DNA of 64,000 bases, taken from NCBI GenBank assembly GCA_027485675.1, contig JAIXQP010000018.1:141647-205646 (forward strand). The letters run 5' to 3'. A program made the translations under genes and the position numbers. Below, one piece after another: positions 34,166 to 42,739 of the stretch (position 1 is its first letter; each line of letters begins with the position of its first letter). Source of the stretch: Terriglobales bacterium. GTDB taxonomy: Bacteria > Acidobacteriota > Terriglobia > Bryobacterales > Bryobacteraceae. The notes below the pieces were generated by a model. The model worked only from the letters and a program-made list of their open reading frames with translations. It had not been told where the DNA came from and ran no database searches.

Positions 34166-37100
34166 GCGGAATTGCTGGCCGGATTGCCGGTGCCTTTATC
34201 GATTCGAAGCTGACGCCGCTGTTCATCGGCGCCTCGCTGTTGACGGGGCTGTTCTCGATCATCAGCCTGCCGCGGGAGGAGGAGCCGCAGATCATCGTGC
34301 CGATGATCGACGTGTTCGTCGGCATGCCTGGCGCGGGGGTGGCGGAGGTGGAGGAGCGGGTGACGCGGCCGATGGAAAAACTCCTGTGGGAGATTCCGGG
34401 CGTCGAGTACATCTACTCGACGTCTTCGGCCGGCGGGGCCATGGCGATTGTGCGGTTCAAAGTGGGCGAGGACGAGGAGAAGAGTATCGTCAAGCTGAAC
34501 CAGAAGCTATTCGCAAATTTCGACATCATTCCGCCGGGGGCGACGCAGCCGCTGGTGAAGCCGCGGTCGATTGACGATGTACCGATCTTGGGGCTGACGT
34601 TCCACAGCACGCGATTCAACGATCTGGAGTTGCGGCGTGTGGCGGCGCAAGTGACCGATGTAGTGAAGCAGGCGCCGGCGGTGAGCGCGGTGACTTTGAT
34701 CGGCGGCCAGCGGCGCACGCTGCGGGTGACGGTGGATCCGGCGCGGTTGGCGGCATATAACCTGACGCCGCTGGATGTGTGGCAGACGCTGGGCGCTTCG
34801 AATCAGCGGCTCGATTCCGGGCGGTTCACGCAGGGGGACCGGGAGCAGCTTCTGGAGACGGGATCGTTTCTGCGGACGGCGCAGGACGTGGCGAATGTGG
34901 CGGTGGCGGCGCCGTCGGGTAAGCCGGTTTATGTGCGGGACGTGGCGCGGGTGGAGGACACGGGCGAGGAGCCTTCGCAGTATGTCCAGTTTGGCGCGGC
35001 GGGTGCGTTCACCCCGGCGGTGACGCTAACGGTGGCGAAGCGGAAGGGCGCAAATGCGATTGATGTCGCCGACGGGGTAATGGAGCGGGTGAACGGATTG
35101 CGCGGCTCGGTGATTCCGTCGGAGGTCGAGGTGACCATCACGCGGAACTACGGCGAGACGGCGGCGGAGAAGTCGAACGAACTGCTGTTCCATATGGCGA
35201 TCGCGGTGTTTTCGGTCAGCCTGTTGATCGCGATTACGCTGGGGTTCCGAGAGTCGTTGATCGTATTCACGGCGATTCCGGTGACGCTGGCGTTGACGTT
35301 GACGGTGTTCTACCTCTATGGGTACACGCTGAACCGGATTACGTTGTTCGCGCTGATCTTTTCGATCGGCATTCTGGTGGACGACGCGATTGTGATTGTC
35401 GAGAACATTGTGCGCCACCGGCGCATGCCGGCGAACCACGACCGGCCGCTGGCGCAGGTGGCCGTGGAAGCCGTCGACGAGGTGGGAAACCCGACGATTC
35501 TGGCGACGCTCGCCGTGATTGCGGCGATTCTGCCGATGGCGTTCGTGAGCGGATTGATGGGGCCGTACATGCGCCCGATTCCGGTGGGCGCGACGGCGGC
35601 GATGGCGTTCTCTCTGTTGGTCGCGTTTCTGGTGACGCCTTGGGCCGCGGTGCGGCTGCTGAAAGGCCATACGCTGCATGCCGAGGACGAGAAGGAGGAT
35701 TTCGTTACCCGGCAGTATCGGAAAGTGATGCGTCCGCTGCTGGAGCAGCCGCTGTTGCGCTGGAGCTTCGTCGGGGTGGTGGCCGCGCTGCTGCTGGTTT
35801 CCTGCGGCTTGGTCTATACGCAGTTTGTGAAGGTGAAGATGCTGCCATTCGACAACAAGAGCGAGTTCCAGGTGATCATCGATATGCCGGAGGGAACCCC
35901 GCTCGAAGAGACGGCGCGGGTGACGCGGTTGCTGGCTTCCGCGTCGCTCGAACAGCCGGAGGTGGTGAACGTGCAGACTTACGCGGGCACGGCGTCGCCG
36001 TTCAACTTCAACGGTCTCGTGCGCCACTACTTCCTGCGGCGCGGGGCCAATGTCGCCGACATTCAGGTGAACCTGCTCGGCAAGGAGCATCGGGACCTGC
36101 CGAGCCATGACATTGCCAAGCAGATCCGGCAGCGGCTGACGCCGATTGCCCGCGCGAACCGGGCAAACATCAAGGTGGCCGAGGTGCCGCCGGGGCCGCC
36201 GGTGCTGCAGACGATGGTGGCCGAGATTTATGGCCCCACCGAAGAGGGGCGGCAGCGGATCGCCGGCCAGGTGAAGCAGTTGATGGAGGGGCTCGACGGG
36301 GTGGTGGACGTGGACTCGTACGTGGAGGATGTGCAGCCGAAACATCAGTTATTGGTCGACCACGAGAAGGCGGCGCTGCACGGGATCACCGCGACGGAGA
36401 TTGCCCGGACGCTGCGACTGGCCGGGGCCGGCGAGGTGGCGGGTTTGCTGCACGACGACGCGGCGAAGGAAGACGTGCCGCTGGAGGTCCGCTTGCCTCG
36501 GGAGGTGCGGAGCGATCTGGGGCGGATGCAGGATCTGAAGATTCGGGGCCGCAGTGGAAACTCTGTCTCTTTGCGGGAGCTCGTCACGCTGCGCACGACC
36601 GAGACCGAGCGGAACCGGTACCACAAGAATCTGATGCCGGTGACCTACGTGACGGCCGACGTCGCCGGGGCGATGGAGAGCCCGGTGTACGCCATCCTGG
36701 CGCTGACGCCGAAGATCGACGCGCTGCAGATCCCCGAGGGCTACCGGCTGGAGCAATTCACTGCCGCGCAGCCGGCCAACGAGTCGAAGTATGCCTTGAA
36801 GTGGGACGGGGAGTGGCACATCACGTATGAGGTGTTCCGCGACCTGGGCATCGCCTTCGCGGCGGTACTGATTCTGATCTACATCCTGGTGGTGGGCTGG
36901 TTCCAGTCGATGATCACGCCGCTCGTGATCATGGCGGCGATCCCGTTTTCGCTCGTCGGCATCTTGCCGGCCCATGGGATGTTGAACGCGTTCTTCAGCG
37001 CCACGTCGATGATCGGATTCATTGCGGGCGCGGGGATTGTGGTGCGGAATTCGATCATCCTGGTGGACTTCATTGAACTGCGTCTGCAGGAGGGGATGGC

Positions 37101-37317
37101 GCTGCAGGATGCGGTGGTGGACGCCGGCGCCGTTCGGTTCCGGCCGATGATGCTGACGGCAGCAGCCGTTGTTGCGGGGTCGAGCGTGATCCTGTTCGAC
37201 CCGATTTTCCAGGGGCTTGCCATCGCCTTGATGGCCGGCGAGATCGCTTCGCTGGCACTTTCACGGATGACGGTGCCCATTGTCTATTACATGATCAAGA
37301 ACCGAAAGAGGAGCTAA
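34162..37317 (+). CDS. RND efflux permease (AcrB/MexB-like superfamily)
   Basis: A 1051-residue inner-membrane proton-driven exporter. The first helix is near [19 protein letters not shown]; the porter domain begins with [28 protein letters not shown]4 has [17 protein letters not shown] with the paired Asp of the proton relay. The second half repeats the pattern ([53 protein letters not shown], in parts). The sequence is closest in style to the large multidrug/acriflavin group; the substrate cannot be told. Its stop lies 2 bp before a DUF2892 gene. Confidence 0.95.
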   Translation: MSGIAGRIAGAFIDSKLTPLFIGASLLTGLFSIISLPREEEPQIIVPMIDVFVGMPGAGVAEVEERVTRPMEKLLWEIPGVEYIYSTSSAGGAMAIVRFKVGEDEEKSIVKLNQKLFANFDIIPPGATQPLVKPRSIDDVPILGLTFHSTRFNDLELRRVAAQVTDVVKQAPAVSAVTLIGGQRRTLRVTVDPARLAAYNLTPLDVWQTLGASNQRLDSGRFTQGDREQLLETGSFLRTAQDVANVAVAAPSGKPVYVRDVARVEDTGEEPSQYVQFGAAGAFTPAVTLTVAKRKGANAIDVADGVMERVNGLRGSVIPSEVEVTITRNYGETAAEKSNELLFHMAIAVFSVSLLIAITLGFRESLIVFTAIPVTLALTLTVFYLYGYTLNRITLFALIFSIGILVDDAIVIVENIVRHRRMPANHDRPLAQVAVEAVDEVGNPTILATLAVIAAILPMAFVSGLMGPYMRPIPVGATAAMAFSLLVAFLVTPWAAVRLLKGHTLHAEDEKEDFVTRQYRKVMRPLLEQPLLRWSFVGVVAALLLVSCGLVYTQFVKVKMLPFDNKSEFQVIIDMPEGTPLEETARVTRLLASASLEQPEVVNVQTYAGTASPFNFNGLVRHYFLRRGANVADIQVNLLGKEHRDLPSHDIAKQIRQRLTPIARANRANIKVAEVPPGPPVLQTMVAEIYGPTEEGRQRIAGQVKQLMEGLDGVVDVDSYVEDVQPKHQLLVDHEKAALHGITATEIARTLRLAGAGEVAGLLHDDAAKEDVPLEVRLPREVRSDLGRMQDLKIRGRSGNSVSLRELVTLRTTETERNRYHKNLMPVTYVTADVAGAMESPVYAILALTPKIDALQIPEGYRLEQFTAAQPANESKYALKWDGEWHITYEVFRDLGIAFAAVLILIYILVVGWFQSMITPLVIMAAIPFSLVGILPAHGMLNAFFSATSMIGFIAGAGIVVRNSIILVDFIELRLQEGMALQDAVVDAGAVRFRPMMLTAAAVVAGSSVILFDPIFQGLAIALMAGEIASLALSRMTVPIVYYMIKNRKRS

Positions 37318-37319
37318 CC

Positions 37320-37511
37320 ATGACTGTTGACCGTTACCTGCGCATGATTGCCGGGGCCCTGATTCTCGTCAGCTTGGCACTGAGCCATTATGTAGATCCG
37401 CGCTGGATCTACTTCACGATCTTTATTGGGCTGAACCTGTTCCAGTCGGCGTTTTCGAACTGGTGCCCCATGATTACGATTCTGAAGAAGGTGGGCGTGC
37501 GCTCAACGTAG
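37320..37511 (+). CDS. DUF2892 small membrane protein
   Basis: A 63-residue protein with two membrane helices (RMIAGALILVSLALSHYV and WIYFTIFIGLNLFQSAFSNWCP, in parts), and MITILKKVGVR at the end. The WCPMITILKK-type ending is typical of DUF2892 (inner-membrane YgaP-type) proteins. These occur with rhodanese or redox proteins; here it lies at the end of the efflux operon, 2 bp after the permease. Its 3' end overlaps the convergent pirin gene by 9 bp. Confidence 0.88.
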   Translation: MTVDRYLRMIAGALILVSLALSHYVDPRWIYFTIFIGLNLFQSAFSNWCPMITILKKVGVRST

Positions 37512-38369
37512 CCGGCCCATGCGCCCGGCCCGGTAGTCTTCGACGGCCTGCCGGATCTCATCGTGCGTATTCATGACGAACGGACCGTAGCTGGCGACGG
37601 GTTCGTTGATGGGCTCGCCGCCGAGCAGGAGGACGAGCGAGTCCGCCGCGGCGGAGAGTTCAATCGACTGCCCGGCCTGGCTGAGGACTGTGATCTGCGC
37701 TTCGCCGGCCATGCGCTGCTCTTCAACGGCGACATCGCCGCGGAGGAGAACGATGCCGCAGTTCTGGTCGGCCGGGAGTTCGAGGGACGCGCGGCTGCCG
37801 GCGGCCATGCGCAGATCGACAAGAGTAATGGGCGTGAAGGTCCGGGCCGGGCCGCGAACGCTGTTGAGTTCACCGGCAATCACGCGGGCTACCACGCCAG
37901 GGGCCAGGTCGGCCGCGGGGATCTCGGCGCTGGTGATGGCCTGATAGCGGGGTGGGGACATCTTGACGGCGGCCGGCAGATTGACCCAGAGTTGGATCAT
38001 TTCGAAGGCGCCGCCGGCGGCGGTGAAGTCGTGGCCGTGCTTTTCTTCGTGGACGACGCCGGAAGCGGCGGTCATCCATTGGACATCGCCGGGATGAATG
38101 GTGCCGGCGTTGCCGGCGGAGTCGCGATGATCGACGGAGCCCTGATAGGCGATGGTGACGGTTTCAAAGCCGCGGTGCGGGTGTTCATCGACGCCCCGGG
38201 GCTGGTTGGACGGCGGGAAGTCGGCGGGTCCGGCGTAGTCCAGCATCAGGAACGGGTTGATTTCGGAGGCGACGCCGTTCGACGGGAAGAGATTGCGGAC
38301 GGGAAACCCATCGCCGACCCAGTGCTGCGACCCGTAGCCGTACTGGCCCAAGACTTTCTTTTTCTCCAT
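37503..38369 (-). CDS. Pirin family protein (bicupin)
   Basis: A 288-residue pirin from ATG 38369, with GAGGG 5 bp upstream; a GTG four codons earlier lacks a spaced ribosome site. The metal-binding cupin motif is GVDEHPHRGFETVTIAYQGSVDHRDS, followed by GDVQWMTAASGVVHEEKHG, giving the His/Glu set of pirins. The C-terminal cupin includes NEPVASYGPFVMNTHDEIRQAVEDY. Possible quercetinase-like or redox-regulatory role is known for some members but not assignable here. This is the last chromosomal gene before the island boundary. Confidence 0.94.
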   Translation of the reverse strand: MEKKKVLGQYGYGSQHWVGDGFPVRNLFPSNGVASEINPFLMLDYAGPADFPPSNQPRGVDEHPHRGFETVTIAYQGSVDHRDSAGNAGTIHPGDVQWMTAASGVVHEEKHGHDFTAAGGAFEMIQLWVNLPAAVKMSPPRYQAITSAEIPAADLAPGVVARVIAGELNSVRGPARTFTPITLVDLRMAAGSRASLELPADQNCGIVLLRGDVAVEEQRMAGEAQITVLSQAGQSIELSAAADSLVLLLGGEPINEPVASYGPFVMNTHDEIRQAVEDYRAGRMGRLR

Positions 38370-38496
38370 GAATTCCCTCACTTCCTGTAGAGATGCGCCG
38401 AACGGGTTCGGGGATCGATTTGAGGATAGCGGATTGCCTGCCTGCGCTGCGGCACCGCCAACGGAGTCGTGGAGAATGGACTTGCCGTTGTGGAAA

Positions 38497-38547
38497 TGGA
38501 GCGGGAGACCGGGTTCGAACCGGCGACGTTCCGCTTGGGAATTCGAC
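38497..38547 (-). repeat. Left island boundary: 3' half of tRNA-Gly(CCC)
   Basis: The minus strand reads TTCCCAA (anticodon loop) through GTCGCCGGTTCGAACCCGG (T arm) to CTCCCGC, T and CCA, the 3' half of a glycine tRNA with discriminator T and encoded CCA. The 5' half is missing, so it is not a gene. It matches the copy at 62206-62256 in 49 of 51 positions. Typical of an att site left when an element integrates at a tRNA 3' end. Confidence 0.85.
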
Positions 38548-38635
38548 GATCATTCGCAAATAAAGAACAGATGCGACCATGGCGGCAATCCTGACCACCT
38601 GGAACCTTAGAGAGTAGCGAAAACCGGACTTCACA

Positions 38636-38653
38636 CAGTAATCGCAGTAACGA
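38636..38653. repeat. Iteron-like pair inside the left island end
   Basis: CAGTAATCG is followed by CAGTAACGA. The 15-mer at 38636-38650 is identical to 15 bp of each arm of the palindrome inside the right island end. It lies 88 bp from the att repeat and 77 bp before the repA start, where replication initiators of iteron plasmids bind. Confidence 0.6.
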
Positions 38654-38730
38654 GTCCGGACCTGCGAGTTTCTTCCTCAACTTGATGGCACTTTAGCCCC
38701 TCACGCAACCGAATGGCGGGAGGTTAGGGC

Positions 38731-39654
38731 TTGCTGGTAAAGGCCGAAACGACACTGCGGGAGAGCCACGGAGACCTGCTGGTTTCCCGGTACCGGCTCA
38801 AACAAGCGGAGGGCATCGCCCTTGTCCGCGCCAACCGGGACGAGGGCCGACAGCCGTTGGCGTTCGCTTCCCGCCCCTTCATCCTATGTGGACTGCCGAT
38901 CCGACGACCGCCGGCGGACCAACTTCTCTTCGAGCGGCGAAATGGCAACTTCCTCCTCCAGATCACTGGCCACCCGCAGTTTGGACTTCCGTTCGGTCAG
39001 GACCGATTGGTTCTCATTTTCCTAGCGACGCTGGCGGTACGGCAGAGAAGCCGGACAGTACGATTCCGGTCGGCGGCCGAGATGCTCGACACCTTCGGCA
39101 TGGCGAAGGGTGGCAAGGAGTACCGCCGGATCGTGGCGGCCTTTGAACGGATCTTCGGCGCCACCATGTTCTTTTCCACCGAGTCAACCCGCTCGACGGC
39201 TACGGTCATTCACCGCAGCAGGTTCAACTTCTTGAAAGAGGCGGAAATCTGGTATGGCCGGTCCAAGGACGTGCCGTCTGGTCAGAACACGATCACCCTC
39301 AGCGACGAGTTCTATTCCGAGATCTCCGGCCATCCCATTCCCGCCGACCTCGAAGCAATTAAGGTCCTCGTCGCCGCTCCAGCGCTCCTCGACTTGTTCA
39401 TGTGGCTGAGCTACCGGTGCTTCGCTGCCAAAGGTCCCGAGTCGATTCCGCTCTTTGGCCTATATCGACTCACCCAGCAACTGGGCTGTGTTGAGTATTC
39501 GCGCCCGAGCCGTTTTCGGGCCATGCTTGAACAGTGGTTGCAGACGATCCGGGCGCTCTGGCCAGCGTGCCCCGCGTTTATTAGTGGAGACGGTCGAATT
39601 CTATGGATCGACCGCTGCGCTGCGGTACATGTTCGATCAGTGGAGAATAGGTGA
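38731..39654 (+). CDS. repA: Plasmid replication initiator, RepA family
   Basis: A 307-residue protein resembling plasmid-encoded RepA (RepA_C type). Diagnostic segments are FGLPFGQDRLVLIFLATLAVRQ, TVRFRSAAEMLDTFGMAKGGKEYRRIVAAFERIFGATMFF (in parts), ITLSDEFYSEISGHPIPADLEAIKVL, LDLFMWLSYRCFAA and EQWLQTIRALWPACPAFIS. The start is a TTG with GGGAGG 7 bp upstream. It appears intact. It lies just inside the island's left end behind iteron-like repeats, implying the island can exist, or once existed, as a plasmid. Confidence 0.82.
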   Translation: MLVKAETTLRESHGDLLVSRYRLKQAEGIALVRANRDEGRQPLAFASRPFILCGLPIRRPPADQLLFERRNGNFLLQITGHPQFGLPFGQDRLVLIFLATLAVRQRSRTVRFRSAAEMLDTFGMAKGGKEYRRIVAAFERIFGATMFFSTESTRSTATVIHRSRFNFLKEAEIWYGRSKDVPSGQNTITLSDEFYSEISGHPIPADLEAIKVLVAAPALLDLFMWLSYRCFAAKGPESIPLFGLYRLTQQLGCVEYSRPSRFRAMLEQWLQTIRALWPACPAFISGDGRILWIDRCAAVHVRSVENR

Positions 39655-39897
39655 AGTAGATTCGTTGACGAAGCCGCTCTTCTTTTCATTCCGAGGTTGC
39701 ATCTGTATGGCAGCGCGATGATGAATGCCCCCTATTTGGATGCTGACACGAAGATCGTCGGAGGAATCGTTCCGCTGTCCGCGACCCTTATGGCGAGTAT
39801 GAGTCAAGAATTTGATGGAATCTCAGACCCGATGGTCCATTCGAACTGGTTTATCAGTGTGCATTTTTGCCTACCCTGGGTTTACGAAGTCGACGAT

Positions 39898-39941
39898 TTG
39901 CAAACTTAGCCTTGGTTTGAATATAATTCGTTTTGTAAACC
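39898..39941 (+). promoter_or_regulatory. Promoter and possible operator of the AbiE operon
   Basis: TTGCAA (39898-39903) and a perfect TATAAT (39922-39927) are 18 bp apart. The ATG at 39942 follows so closely that the mRNA would be nearly leaderless. Inverted GGTTT (39914-39918) and AAACC (39937-39941) flank the -10 box, a plausible AbiEi-binding pair. The 39655-39897 stretch upstream holds no gene I can support. Confidence 0.7.
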
Positions 39942-40784
39942 ATGGGTAGTCAACATCAGGGAAAGCTGAACTGGCTTCAACACAACCTTCCGGAAGGTTT
40001 GGTCGTCGATTCAGGCTGGCTTGAACGTCACAACGTATCCCGCCAGTTGCGGCGCAAGTACGTTCTGAACGGCTGGCTGCTTACCTTAGCGCGGGGCGTT
40101 TACTGTAGACCCACCGCGTCCGAACAACCTTCGGCCCTTCCCTGGCAGCAACTGGTAATCTCTCTCAACGCTCTTCTGAATCTTCCTGTGGCGGCGGGCG
40201 GAAGAACTGCGCTTGAACTGCAGGGCTTCAGCCATTACGTCGCCGCGAGTGGTATGAGAGAAGCGCACCTATTCTCAAACGAGGATTTGCCGGGCTGGGT
40301 CTCGTGCGTACCCGTGAATACCAAGCTCGTTTTCCACAGTGCGCGAAAGCTGTTCCGGAACCGCGAAGTACCGCCGCTCCTTACCGCAGAGGGTGCTCTG
40401 CCTGCGCGGGAAGACAGCGGCTTTGCGGTGCAAACCTGGGGACACTGGAAATATCCCCTCCCCGTATCGACGCCGGAACGTGCCATCCTCGAACTGCTCA
40501 ATGAGGTTCCACAGAGCGAGACCTTCCATCAAGCGGATGTACTGATGGAAGGGCTCCGCAACCTGAGCCCGCTTCGGCTTCAGGGGCTGCTCGCCGATTG
40601 CCGAAACATAAAAGTGAAGCGGCTGTTCCTCTGGTTCGCCGAGCGCCACAATCACGCCTGGCTGCAGAAGCTCGACCGTTCGGGCATCGACCTGGGTAAA
40701 GGCAAACGAATGCTCGTGCGCGGCGGCAAGCTCGATACGAAATACAACATCACGGTGCCGGAGAGCTTCGTTGGCAGCGTCTGA
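39942..40784 (+). CDS. abiEi: AbiEi family antitoxin (type IV toxin-antitoxin)
   Basis: A 280-residue protein. The N-terminal winged-helix region (LKWLQ-like start LNWLQHNLPEGLVVDSGWLERHNVSRQLRRKYVLNGWL, in parts, then LARGVYCRP) is typical of AbiEi DNA-binding domains. The middle RTALELQGFSHYV and VSTPERAILELLNEVP are family landmarks, and the C-terminus contains AERHNHAWLQKLDRSGIDLGKGKR. AbiEi represses its operon and counters the AbiEii toxin. It overlaps the toxin gene by 14 bp. Such pairs stabilise mobile elements and can abort phage infection. Confidence 0.9.
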   Translation: MGSQHQGKLNWLQHNLPEGLVVDSGWLERHNVSRQLRRKYVLNGWLLTLARGVYCRPTASEQPSALPWQQLVISLNALLNLPVAAGGRTALELQGFSHYVAASGMREAHLFSNEDLPGWVSCVPVNTKLVFHSARKLFRNREVPPLLTAEGALPAREDSGFAVQTWGHWKYPLPVSTPERAILELLNEVPQSETFHQADVLMEGLRNLSPLRLQGLLADCRNIKVKRLFLWFAERHNHAWLQKLDRSGIDLGKGKRMLVRGGKLDTKYNITVPESFVGSV

Positions 40785-41694
40785 ACAATACCGCCGCCAG
40801 GCCGCGCTGCTGGTCCGTACCATCCCGCTCGTTGCGACAGAAACCTGCTTCGCCCTGAAAGGCGGCACGGCCATCAATCTCTTTGTGCGCGACATGCCTC
40901 GCCTTTCGGTCGACATCGACCTCACCTATCTGCCGGTGGAGGACAGGGCGACTTCTCTCGCCAATATCGACGCCGCCATGCGGCGGCTTGAGAACATGAT
41001 TCGTGAGGGCCTTCGCGGCGCCAGGGTGATATCGTCAGCACTGAAGCCAGAGAACACCGTCAGCAAGATCTTTGTCGAGGCGGATGGCGTCCAGATCAAG
41101 ATCGAGGTGACGCCTGTCCTGCGCGGTTGTGTCTATGAACCGAAGACCCTGTCGGTTTCGCGGTCCGTCGAAGCGCAGTTCGGCTTCGCCGAGATCCAGG
41201 TCGTAAGCTTCGCCGACCTCTATGCGGGCAAGCTGGTCGCAGCGCTCGACCGCCAGCATCCGCGCGATCTCTTCGACGTCCGCGACCTTCTCGCAAACGA
41301 GGGAATCGGGCCAGACCTGAGAAAGGCCTTCCTGGTTTACATCCTCAGCCACAACCGCCCCATGGCGGAAGTCCTCGCGCCCGCGCGCCTCGATATCGCC
41401 CAGGAATTCACGCGCGGATTTGAGGGGATGACGGTAACTGCTGTTACACTTGACGACCTGCTTCGCGCGCGGGAAGAATTCATCGAGAAACTCGTCGGTA
41501 GGATGCCCGCGGAACACCGCAGGTTCCTTCTCTCCGTCAAGGAAGGAAATCCCGAGTGGGAACTGCTGGGCATCCCGCACGTCGAAAAGCTGCCCGCCGT
41601 TCAATGGCGACTCCAGAACCTGGCAAAAGCTGATCCGCAAAAGCGGGAGTCGCTCCTTAGCAATCTGCGCAAGGCGCTCACGGTCGGGGAGTGA
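40771..41694 (+). CDS. abiEii: AbiEii family nucleotidyltransferase toxin
   Basis: A 307-residue protein from TTG 40771. The nucleotidyltransferase motifs are FALKGGTAINLFVRDMPRLSVDIDLTYLP: GG(T) at 31-33 and DxD at 48-50. KIEVTPVLRG gives the third acidic region, and FADLYAGKLVAALDRQHPRDLFDV is the downstream family block. AbiEii-type toxins act as NTP transferases; related MenT proteins modify tRNA, but the target here is unknown. It is translated with the antitoxin and appears intact. Confidence 0.92.
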   Translation: MAASEQYRRQAALLVRTIPLVATETCFALKGGTAINLFVRDMPRLSVDIDLTYLPVEDRATSLANIDAAMRRLENMIREGLRGARVISSALKPENTVSKIFVEADGVQIKIEVTPVLRGCVYEPKTLSVSRSVEAQFGFAEIQVVSFADLYAGKLVAALDRQHPRDLFDVRDLLANEGIGPDLRKAFLVYILSHNRPMAEVLAPARLDIAQEFTRGFEGMTVTAVTLDDLLRAREEFIEKLVGRMPAEHRRFLLSVKEGNPEWELLGIPHVEKLPAVQWRLQNLAKADPQKRESLLSNLRKALTVGE

Positions 41695-42739
41695 ATTAGG
41701 ATGAACCTCGCACCGCAACGACCGCGCTTCCGCGCACCGCTGGGAGCGCGTGACCTTTACGACCTATGCGCTCAGGCACTCATTCTGGCCGATGTCCCGG
41801 GCGTCCGCGCGAGCCTTAGCGAACAGGGTGCAAAGCGTGTCGGCAAGGATTGCAACGTTGAGCCCGTTGCCTGAGTCCGTTGCCGTTTCGTCCGGCCGGA
41901 CTGCAGGGCCGTTAACATTCTCGAAGGAATTGCCCTTGAGGACCTCCTAATTGGCGTGCACGTGATCTGCATCATGCTCGCCGAATGGTCGTCAGCCGCT
42001 TCTCTGATTCGTCAATAGACGAGCCAGGCGAAGGCGGTGAACATCACGGGAGGATGACGCGCATCGGGGCGAGGTTGTCCTCATCGGGTAGTTGCGAGCC
42101 TTCGAGCGATTTCAGAAACCTTTCTTCGACGAGATTCTTGTCAACCAGCTCGCTTCGATACCGTTTTGCTTTCTCTTCGTAGCCTCCCCACTGGACCGGT
42201 GTCAGTTCGCCATCTTCTCCGGTGAGTGCTGCCGTGCAAGGTGTTCGACGAGATTGGCGAGATCGCGGTGGTGGATGTGGTGATGCCAACTCGTAAGGGC
42301 GTGACGATTCGAAATCGGTGTGTTGTCAAGCCGACACCGCATCAGCAGATTCTGCTGCAGCGGCCGGGACTACGGTTGCCGGTGTCGCTCGCGACTTCCA
42401 ATTTGTAGTGAAGACTTTCGGGGAGCGGCGTTGCAAAAACAAGTACTTATCAACGCAACTGCGGAAGTTGGGCTAGTTGAGGCAAACCCTACTTAAACGG
42501 ACCAAATATCAGTAGAAGATAGCAGAACTAGAACCTGAATCAGAAACAGCTAGTTTTCGCGAGTTTGGCCGAGATGCTTTGAGGCGCTTCAGGTGTTGAC
42601 TTGGCGTGGGATGTCCGCGTGTTCACTCCTTCTGCGATTCGCTCAGTTTTGCGCGTTTGTCACTCTTTTGTCCCACTACAAAAATCAGAGCGAGGCCGGC
42701 CAGATGCCATTCGAAAAATCAGGCGCGGAGCGCTGTGTA
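41695..42739. other. Degenerate region between abiEii and the Tc toxin operon
   Basis: About 1.0 kb with no intact gene. Short open frames on both strands are broken by stops. The only recognisable parts are a transposase-like C-terminal fragment on the plus strand (42226-42408) and a protein-like stretch on the minus strand (42289-42044, with QWGGYEEKAKRYRSELVDK). It looks like an insertion and decay hot spot. Confidence 0.6.
42226..42408 (+). pseudogene. C-terminal fragment of an IS transposase (IS4/IS1634-like?)
   Basis: Sixty residues (EIAVVDVVMPTRKGVTIRNRC, then HQQILLQRPGLRLPVSLATS) resemble the end of IS4/IS1634-type transposases, which close with a VDVxLPT...RCVT.P...Q..LL..LGL.LP pattern. 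No upstream catalytic part or terminal inverted repeats were found, so this is a remnant at best. The resemblance is from memory, so the family is uncertain. Confidence 0.35.

Noticed and set aside
35026..36345. Minus-strand 439-codon frame inside the RND permease
   Set aside because: His/Arg/Gln-rich shadow of a complete 1051-residue permease.
38497..38547. Functional tRNA-Gly gene
   Set aside because: Only the 3' half exists; there is no D arm or 5' acceptor strand, so it is treated as an att remnant. The same holds for 62206-62256.
39697..39909. 70-codon frame between repA and abiEi
   Set aside because: No ribosome site or recognisable motif, and it covers the -35 region of the abiE promoter.
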